The position numbers and the translations under genes are program-made. DNA of 64,000 bases, from NCBI GenBank assembly GCA_019828565.1, contig JAHDYR010000013.1, positions 248,001-312,000 of the forward strand, read 5' to 3'. Origin of the DNA: Carpediemonas membranifera (Eukaryota; Fornicata). The notes below the pieces were generated by a model. It had not been told where the DNA came from. It ran no database searches and saw only the letters and a program-made list of their open reading frames with translations. Positions 56,698-64,000 of the stretch are shown here, piece after piece; within the stretch, counting starts at the first letter, position 1; every line of letters starts with the position of its first letter.

Positions 56698-57240
56698 TCA
56701 CTGTGCCGTTTTTGTGCGTATGAAAAAGGTTGGCGAATGCATCGTCCTGAAAATCGGTCAGCGTGGCCTTGTGCGGCTCCTGTAACTGTGTAGGGGTCTC
56801 GGTTTTCTTCTTTTTCTCTGGTTCGGCCGTAAACTGCGTTACGGCGAAATGGCGCACTGTCCAAAAATGCACGCTGATTTTCTCGCTGGGTGGTCTCGGG
56901 ATTTTAGGACTGACTTCGCCCTAGGTAGTGCCTACATGAGGGCTATCTTTGGTCTCTGTGCCTCTGCTTGATCACTCCTCCTTCACCGTGAACATGCCAA
57001 AAACCAAAAGTGGTCGCGGCTTCTCGGTGTTCTCTGTGGGTTTCCCTGCTTTCTCTGTTAAATCTCTGTTCATTGTACTCTTGTATTGTCTCTGTGTTGG
57101 GCGTGGAGCTCCCACTCGCGCCCGGCGGGGATCCATGAATGCACCTTTGAGTTTGGCGGACAGGAAGCTGAGGCCGCTCCTTCTGAGCTGATGGGGGCGC
57201 TGTACCAGTTTACTGGGACAGGCCGTTGGCCTTTTGTCCA
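56698..57240 (-). other. 5' leader region of the LINE
   Basis: About 540 bp; the TCTCTG hexamer is present up to about 57090. An 89-codon minus-strand frame (57241-56972) is open but has no similarity I recognise. Confidence 0.4.
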
Positions 57241-59121
57241 TCCCCGAACATAGTCTTTCGACTTAGCTGAATTCGATGGCGGACTGCCGACTTCCTTGAA
57301 CGCCTGTGTGGTGCCTCAGGAGTCAATGTGCAGTTTATGTAAACAGATCATTCCCTTTCGTCCTCCTGCGCGTCCACAGTAATTAATTACTGTCTTGTAG
57401 CTATCGGACAGTTGATTAGGGGGCAGGAACGTTAGGTTCTTAATGATCAGGAGAGAGAGCAGTATTCCGCCGTGCAATAAGATCAAGCGTGATATTTCGT
57501 CGCTAGAGGATCTTGGTGTGTATACAATGCTTTTATTCAGTGCCTCTCCCGATGTGCCGTGTAGAATTCGCACTTTGCATGCGCACAACGAACTGGGTGG
57601 CGTTTCCCATCATGTGAACGAGGCGAGCAAGATTCTCCAGTGTCAGGAGCGTCCTCGTTGTCCACGCGACGACATGAATGATGGATACAAGCAGGCGCCG
57701 TGCGAAACCTAGAAGCTGAATGATTTCCGCAATCTCCGTGCGGTTGGCGGTGATGAGAACGCAGTCTTGAACGTGGACAAGTTGCCTAGAAGGTCTTATG
57801 TCTGTATACGTGTGATTAGAAGCTGCTTGGTCCCGCCTGGTGGGCCTCATGAGCGATAGGATGCTCGGACCCACGTTTCTCTATTACGGTGGATAGAACC
57901 CGGCGATAGAAAGCGCCGCTCAGGTCAGCGGTGCGGCACCACACCCGGGGGCCCGATAGGGTCGATTTGCCCCGTGTTTCCTGGATGACCCAGTTGAGTC
58001 GTCCTGTGGCATTTCACCATCGAAATGTCGGAAGAACAGCGAAGATGATGGAGCGATGCTCAGAATGCTCGATATTGCCTCTTCATTTCATTTACATCGC
58101 TACTTTGCCCCTTCTTTGCTTATAACCCCTCCCTCCTGACCACTTTATGGTTTTCATGTCGATTTTCGCAAGTTCGCCTCTTCAACAGCGAATGACATCG
58201 ACTAGGCGCCGTCAGCGCATACTACTTATTCTTTATTCACCTAATCTTGCCCCATTGCGATCGTCCACAGCGTCGTTGTCCTCAACAAGCGTCTTTTCCT
58301 CATTTTCGCCGATCCAGCTCTAGAACGCTCCAAGCGACGCACAGACGGCGGGTCCGAGCGCTGCCAGTTGGCACAGGACTGTACGCCGGCGTCTATAGGG
58401 AGCGCGCGCAAGGTCAACGTCGGTTTTGACCATCGACGACTTCGACTCAAGAGCGAGGCGGAGGGACGCCAGGATGTTCCAGGGACGTGTATGAGCCGAG
58501 ACAAGGCTCGCGGGGCCGATACAGGTGGGTGATGGAGTCATTTTCGCCTCACCATATCTTCGCCTGACGAGGGCGGGGGGGAGGTGGAGAGGCTCAAGAT
58601 CGTGCTCAATCCGACAATATATCACGAGATCTAGTCAGATCGTGAGTCAATCCGATGATTTGAGTCATTCAATTGACCGGTCGGTATACATGTCGCGTGC
58701 GAGTGTTCACTCAATAGGGGTGGAGAGCGGCCGTGTCGTACCACACACACCCACATTACAGCCATGTGGTGGCGGTGGTGACCAGCAGCTACAATTATTC
58801 AGCCGACCTTCCAATGGGCGATAGCGCGATTAGCGTCTGCGTTTGAGGCTCGCGCCAAGTCCAGCCGGTCGGTGATACTAATATCAAGTGTGATCTTGAT
58901 GCAACCTTGCTTGTGCGCATACCCGATGATGACCAGTTACCCGCCAGGTCGTGGGTACAATTCTTCTTGGCTGTTAAGGCAACGTGTCTTCCTGATGCCG
59001 TGATCAGATGGTGACCCAAGTCGGTCTGCCGCGTTGTATATCATGGACAATAAGGGGGCTGAGCCTCTCACAGTTGGTCGGGCGGGTGTTACAAAGTGCC
59101 TGATTTATTGTTGATTAGTTG
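57241..59121. other. 1.9-kb stretch without a supported gene
   Basis: Only short open frames on both strands. A minus-strand frame at 57533-57874 with EIAEIIQLLGFARRLLVSII is helical but unrecognised. A GC-rich self-complementary patch lies at about 57900-57970. Probably decayed element DNA; composition is more AT-rich than the genes. Confidence 0.4.
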
Positions 59122-60243
59122 TTAGAGTCGGCGGCCCCGACCAGCGAAGGCAGGTCCAGTACTGCGCGGTTCAACCCCGTGACGAGTAAGGTGCGCTACC
59201 ACATCAGGCAATTCTAGCAACTCCGGCGTCGGGTACGACCGTGTCACAAACCTGTAGTCTTCCCATTTCAACGTGAGGAGTCGACCACCCGGGCCGTTGC
59301 GACTGCCAACAACTCGTTCCAGTCGATAAGTACGGAGCTCATCAGTGAACTGGAGCCCTCCGTCGCCCGTAGTCATGAGTACCGGTACCCACTGTGGATG
59401 GGCTTTGAATACCCGCATGACCAAGCGGAATCGCTTCTCCATCTCCGGTATATCAGAGGACCGGTAGCAAGCCTCTTGAAGCAAACCATAGACTCCCGGG
59501 AAGACGGCTAAGGCCAGGAGGTGGCAGAGGGACTTGTCACCCCTACCAGGGAGCTTGCGTCGGATAGCGTCCATCTCATGGTGCCAAGTGGCGGCGCGAT
59601 GCAGGTCCAGTTCAGGTAGTGCCTGGGCAAGTTTCATGAAGGCCTGAAGATCGAGCAACACGCGACGCGCACAAGAAACACCCTTAAGTTGGCGTTCGAC
59701 GTCTTCGAGGGAGAACTCACGCTCGAACCGCTGTTCACGGAGAGAATTAATAAGCGGGGTGAGTGTTAGAGCAATCGAATGGGCGTGCTCGCCCAACAGC
59801 CGATGGACCAGCCGGTTCAAGTCCGAAACGTCCGTTCCTGAGGCGTGGGAGAGCTGGCGAACCGTAGTAGTCACGTCAGCAGGCTGGTTGGCTTCGGGCT
59901 GGCCGTCTGGCAGCGTTGGGGAGCTGTCATTCCCCGGGGCATCGTCCGAAGAAGTCGGCGATTCGTCTTCTTCGCTGTCATCGTTCGAGCTCTCGTCTAC
60001 CGACGAAGCGGGCTCTGAGTGACACACGGGACGGCGCACAAGCCTCTTGCGCCTCCTGTCGCCCGGCGCTACGCGTGACGATCGCAGATTTTGGATGTCG
60101 GAGCCCAATGTTGCACAACGGCGCTGCAGAGAACGCATTCGAGGATCATCAGATTCCTCAGAAGCTACTAGCTGCAGCAACCGGGCCAATTCCCCCAAAT
60201 GTTCCGTCACCATTTGCACCAAGATTGGTGCAAAATGAAACAT
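59122..60243 (-). CDS. Protein of unknown function, possibly retroelement gag-like
   Basis: 373 residues from ATG 60243 (MFHFAPILVQ); nine upstream codons begin with TTG. The N-terminal 50 residues are helical, then a basic patch (GDRRRKRLVRRP), then about 60 residues of Ser/Asp/Glu (SSVDESSNDDSEEDESPTSS), then a helical globular domain (RQLKGVSCARRVLLDLQAFM, HLLALAVFPGVYGLLQEACY) and an ending KWEDYRFVTRSYPTPELLEL ... GRGRRL. No zinc knuckle or catalytic motif is visible. It sits back-to-back with an RT-RNase H fragment among mobile elements, which hints at a gag-type role; a host gene is possible. The frame is undamaged. Confidence 0.55.
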   Translation of the reverse strand: MFHFAPILVQMVTEHLGELARLLQLVASEESDDPRMRSLQRRCATLGSDIQNLRSSRVAPGDRRRKRLVRRPVCHSEPASSVDESSNDDSEEDESPTSSDDAPGNDSSPTLPDGQPEANQPADVTTTVRQLSHASGTDVSDLNRLVHRLLGEHAHSIALTLTPLINSLREQRFEREFSLEDVERQLKGVSCARRVLLDLQAFMKLAQALPELDLHRAATWHHEMDAIRRKLPGRGDKSLCHLLALAVFPGVYGLLQEACYRSSDIPEMEKRFRLVMRVFKAHPQWVPVLMTTGDGGLQFTDELRTYRLERVVGSRNGPGGRLLTLKWEDYRFVTRSYPTPELLELPDVVAHLTRHGVEPRSTGPAFAGRGRRL

Positions 60244-60539
60244 CCCAATCCCGGATGGAAAGCCGCTCAAACATGGAGTTATGATCTCTTTATTGTTGTC
60301 TTGATGTTGTTTAGTCGTTTAGTAGCTCTATCTGAGCGCAGTCGTGGTGTGAATTCCCGCTGCAAAGAAAAAGGCTCGTATCTCGCCGTAGAGGCCTCGT
60401 AGAGGCCTGAAAACACCATTTTCAGCACCAACCTGATTAATGGCGCAAACAGTTGGAAAGGGGCGGTGTTTCACCATCGTCGTGTTTGGATGGCCATAAC
60501 CTGCACCCAAGCATTTTAAGGTACGTCACATTTCGATTT

Positions 60540-61450
60540 TCGGCGAGGAAAAGCCGAGGAGGGGCAGGATCCCCGGTCAAAGCAGTCATTTACCTCGACG
60601 ACTGGTTGATAAGTGCACCGAAAGAGACTCTCATGCAATACAAGAGCGACATTCTCCAAACTCTAGACGCTCTCGGCCTTATCATCAACTTCGAGAAGAG
60701 CGAGCTCAATCCAGTCTCCATTACGACCTTCCTCGGCTTCAGCATCGACAACAAGCGCCGCAGGATCTCTCTAGCCAGCGAGAAGCGCCTCCGCTACCTT
60801 CACCGCGTCGAAGAACCCATGCTATCAAGGCGATGGACGGGCCCAGCGTGGGAAAAGCTTCTAGGATGCCTCAGCTTCGCTTCAATCGCATGGCCGGACG
60901 GCCGTGCATGGCTACGCTCTCTCCAGACACATAAGCAAGGCCTAGAAGCCCAGAACCTCGCGGCCCTGAGCGAGTGGGCCCACCGTCTCTCCCGCGAGTC
61001 GCCTACCAGATCATTCGACGACCTAGCGTCTCTTTGGGGTCTGAGAGAAGCCATGGACATCACGGTAGCTTCCGACGCCGCCAAGAGCTCCATAGGAGCC
61101 GTGATCAGGAGGCCCGGACAGCCAGACATAGCCTTCGCCAGACAAATCCACGCGTCCTCCTCCAAGCACATCACAGAGGTGGAGTTTCTAGCAGCATGCG
61201 AGGCCCTAGAGATGCTAACTCAGGACGAGGCGGCGTCCGGGCGCGAGGTCACGATCTTCTCGGACTCGTCGGCCGCTGTCAGCTGGATCAACAGGCAGGG
61301 GTCCACGAGAGCACCTCAGTCCGTCATAGCCCGAGTGCAGCAGCTGTGGCCAGTCCTAGCAAGCAAGTCTATCTCCGTCAGGGCGGTCCACGCACAAGGG
61401 CACCTCAATGTCACAGCAGATGCCCTGTCTCGCTTCGAGCGCCTGCACTG
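60540..61450 (+). pseudogene. RT-RNase H fragment of a third DIRS-like element
   Basis: Starts inside the RT palm: VKAVIYLDDWLISAPKETLM, then DALGLIINFEKSELNPVSIT and FLGFSIDNKRRRISL. RNase H follows (ITVASDAAKSSIGAVI, ITEVEFLAACEALEML, IFSDSSAAVSWINRQGSTRA, VHAQGHLNVTADALSRFE). The same order occurs in element B, but the sequences are clearly diverged, so this is another subfamily. Fingers and the first palm motifs are missing and there is no ATG, so it is 5' truncated. The frame continues without stop into unrelated sequence. Confidence 0.8.
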
Positions 61451-61766
61451 GAGGACCCCAATACTTTACCATACTGTCCTGGATCATGGACGCCTGGGGC
61501 CCCGTACAGGTCGATGTCAAACCTGCCAACCCCGTCGGACAAGCGTGGTCCGGTGCCCGTGTTTGGCAACCCCAGGCTGGTCCCGAGGCCCAACAGTCTT
61601 GGGGGCGCCCCAGCAGCGGTCGCGGTCAGTCTTGGAGCTGACCGCGGTTGATGGTGCTCCGGTCTCCGGAAATCTTGACGCGATCATTCGCAGAACGACG
61701 AAAGGAGCCGATGCCAATAAACACCCTGTTGCCTGTTGCCTGTTCAGGCCGTGCATAGCACGTGTG

Positions 61767-61882
61767 GCAAGGCCAGCGGAGCCAAAACTTCGGCGCGAGA
61801 GGTCGAGGATGATTCGATACGATCTCAAAGATGGGATCGTGCGTCTCATAAGGGCGGTTCAGTTGTTCAAGAGCGAACTGAA
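61767..61882 (+). mobile_element. 116-bp fragment of the element B leader and ORF1 start
   Basis: From TGGCAAGGCCAGCGGAGCC to AAGAGCGAACTGAAA the sequence is nearly identical to the reverse complement of about 47132-47247, including the ORF1 ATG and MIRYDLKDGIVRLIRAVQLF. It joins the DIRS-like RT fragment on its left and precedes the gypsy copy on its right. Confidence 0.85.
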
Positions 61883-62007
61883 ACCGCGGGGCAGCCTTGC
61901 TCCCGATCCCCTCCATCGGATGGTGACGCTCGGCATCACGTAAGGTTGAGCGAGGTAATTTACTCCGGCTTACGCAGAGTTAGACCCGGGACGATGCGAG
62001 AACGCCC

Positions 62008-64000
62008 TCCTCGAGGAAGACAGAGCTATGACGGCGTTTGTAACACCTGACGACTACGAGGAGTTCAACCGAGTCCCATTCGGGCTGACTAACGCTCCGA
62101 GTTATTTCCAGCGTACCATGCAATCCATCCTCGCCCCGGTACTCCACCGGGGGGTGCTGGTCTATATTGACGACATCTTAATCTACGCCCAATCTGAGGA
62201 GGAACTTATAGCACGCTTAGAGCAAACCTTCCAGTTACTGACAAAGTATGACCTTCGGCTTAGCCCGGCAAAATGTGTGATCGGCGCGGAGGAGTTAGAC
62301 ATCGTGGGCTTCCACCTTTCCCGCGAGGGGAAGAGCATCGACAAGCGACGGATTGAAGCACTCACGTCGATAGAGGCTCCGAGCAATGTTTCAGGGGTCA
62401 GAACACTCTTAGGGATGTTTAATTACGTGATCGACTTCATCCCAGCCGCGGCGGACCTTGTGGACCCCCTCTATGAGCTGATCAGGAACGCCGGTGAGCC
62501 ATTCGTATGTGGACCACGCCAAGAGGAAGCCCTCGTGGCCCTGAGAGAGGCGGTAGCCCAAGAGACCGTCCTGGCTCAGCCTGATCCCAGCCTGCCATGG
62601 GACGTTTACACTGACGCAAGCGACCGGGGGCTTGGGGCCGTAATCACCCAGGGAGAGGGCGCGAATCGCCGCCTGGTCGCCTTCGTTTCGAAATTATTTA
62701 ACGCGACGCAGAGGCGCTGGGCCACCTACGACAAGGAGCTGTACGCAATCCTTCATACCCTCACCCGGCCTGACTTGAGTCCTCTACTCAAGATGGTTAA
62801 CTCGCTCACTATCCACACAGACCACCGGAATATTGTGTACCTCATGCGCCGCTCCCTCGTATCCCCCAAGGTGATGCGCTGGCGGATTGCTTTGCAAGAA
62901 TTCAATTTCAACATTGCCCACATATCAGGCGAGCATAATGTGGTCGCCGACGCTCTTCACGGCTAGAATCGTCGACTAAGACTGTGAACAGTGCCGAGAT
63001 CGTACCATCGGAGGAGGAGAAGCTGCGCATACTTCAAGATCTGCATGAGGGCGCCAATGGCCACCCCAAGGCAGTACGCCTTACGACTCTTGCGATGGAG
63101 GCGGGTCATGTTTGGCCCGACGTCTCGGCACTCGCCAAGCGGGTAGTCAAGCAGTGCTTGACATGCCAGAAGTTGCGCGCACACAAGCGAACGCCCCCGG
63201 CGAAGAACAGCACACACCGGTACACGCCCTTTGAATGCGTCCAAGTCGACACTCTCTCCCTGGGGCTAGCGGTGAGTACAAGGGCGTCTTGGTCTTCACA
63301 GATGTCTTCACGAAATACGTGGTACTGAAGCCGGTGAGATCAACCACGGCCGCCGAGACAGCCCAAGCAATGCTAGAAGTCTGGGCCCTATTTGGGAAAC
63401 CAGCGCTACTTCAAACTGATGGCGGACCGGAATTTAGGAACCAAGTGGACGCTGAAGTCAACCGGATCCTCTCCCTCAAGCATCGTTACTCGACCCCACA
63501 TCACCCAGCCTCCAACGGAATTCTTGAACGCACGAATGGAAAAGTCCTTCGTCTGTTGCGGGGTTTACTATTTGACAGCCAGGACTATGACTGGGTTCCT
63601 TTCCTCCCTTTAGTGCAGTACATCATTAATACACGGCCAACACGGGCCACGGGGCAAGCCCCCTTACGCCTAGTGACAGGCAATTCGGGATCCGACTCCG
63701 AGCAGTTTTCAGTCGCGCAATACGAGCGGGCGTGGGCCCTATTTAAGGAAATGTCGGCGGGCCAAGCCGATTGCCTGAAGGCGTTCCGCGACGCCCTTAA
63801 TACCCGCCGTCTGCAAGCCAAGGCTCATCTCCAACGGTATAGCGAACGAAACAAGAGCGGCGAGGACAGCGACACACCTCCGAGCTTCCCGGATGGCTCC
63901 TTCGCACTCCTCCGCTACGTTGGCAGAGCTCCCAAGCTGCTCACCAGCCTCCGGGGCCCGATGAAGGTTGTACGAGCCGGCGAATCGCCCGCTACGCACG
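62008..64000 (+). mobile_element. 5'-truncated second copy of the gypsy element (runs off right edge)
   Basis: From about 62008 (CCTCGAGGAAGACAGAGC) the plus strand is almost identical to the reverse complement of the gypsy ORF starting in the RT domain (LLEEDRAMTAFVTPDDYEEF). It continues through RNase H and the integrase core to the window edge. The two copies differ at very few bases (for example FVCGPRQEE for FVWGPRQEE). Two one-base losses in homopolymers break the frame: TTT to TT at 62956-62957 and GGGGG to GGGG at 63262-63265. Gag, protease and the first part of RT are missing, so this copy is not autonomous even if the breaks are sequencing errors. Confidence 0.9.

Larger units (their letters stand above)
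47760..57240 (-). mobile_element. LINE-type retrotransposon (LINE-1 here) with MAEL-like ORF1 and EN-RT ORF2
   Basis: Sense is minus. From right to left: 5' leader, long ORF1 (56697 to 51910, split by a 1-kb insertion), a 333-bp inter-ORF region, ORF2 with AP endonuclease and RT (51576 to 48136), and a 3' UTR with two copies of a structured motif reaching to about 6 bp from a tRNA-Leu gene. The boundaries are estimates, judged from ORF positions and from the density of the hexamer TCTCTG (plus strand), which ends near 57090. That ORF1 and ORF2 belong to one element is an inference: both share the hexamer habit, but a (CTTT)3 run lies between them and could be the tail of a separate element. 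Confidence 0.7.

Overview
The window is nuclear DNA of a GC-rich eukaryotic microbe that has flagella and very few, very short introns. The gene set is eukaryotic: cytosolic ribosomal proteins uS5, uS15 and uL16, SRP19, a NEDD8-like modifier, the U5 snRNP protein Dim1, the Pol III factor BRF1, calcineurin A, a nibrin-like protein and a dynein heavy chain. Four introns can be read directly, of 28, 28, 31 and 58 nt. They start GTATGT, GTTTGT or GTACAT and end in (C)ACACAG or ACTAATCCAG. That 3' signal, with the branch-like motif fused to the acceptor, is the one known from metamonads. A PPi-dependent phosphofructokinase fits the same group. My inference is a free-living metamonad of the Carpediemonas/fornicate type; the sequence alone does not prove it.

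Layout. (1) 1-13.9 kb: a dense run of minus-strand host genes: partial coiled-coil protein, Dim1, BRF1, RPS2, SPEF2/CPC1-like, NEDD8, SRP19, RPS13, RPL10, PPi-PFK, coiled-coil protein, SLC25A38-like carrier. (2) 14.4-20.6 kb, plus strand: calcineurin A, then a protein joining WD40 repeats, three copies of an unnamed module, a kinase fold that lacks the DFG Asp, and a HECT-like ubiquitin ligase domain. (3) 21.3-35.2 kb: nibrin-like protein and an unknown protein (minus), and an 11-kb intronless dynein heavy chain (plus) whose start codon lies 26 bp from that of its divergent neighbour. (4) 35.2-64 kb: a graveyard and nursery of mobile elements around two tRNA genes. It holds an intact Ty3/gypsy chromovirus with short LTRs inserted into the leader of a tyrosine-recombinase (DIRS-like) element, a second DIRS-like element with gag-like, RT-RNase H and recombinase frames, a lone tyrosine recombinase, an ~9-kb LINE, a 1-kb piece of a second LINE inserted in the first, and a second gypsy copy running off the right edge.

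The most interesting object is the LINE region at about 47.8-57.2 kb. The ORF upstream of its endonuclease-RT frame carries a C-x2-H...H-C-A-L signature and a D-x-E motif, as in protist Maelstrom (MAEL/DnaQ-H) domains. That ORF is split by the second LINE piece between exact 12-bp target duplications; without the insert the two halves are in the same frame, giving one ORF of about 1,260 codons. A domain known from host transposon silencing would thus sit inside a transposon.

Nearly every frame break in the window, in host genes and in elements alike, is a one-base change in a short homopolymer (mostly G/C). Consensus sequencing error is therefore a likely cause, and 'pseudogene' should be used with care here.
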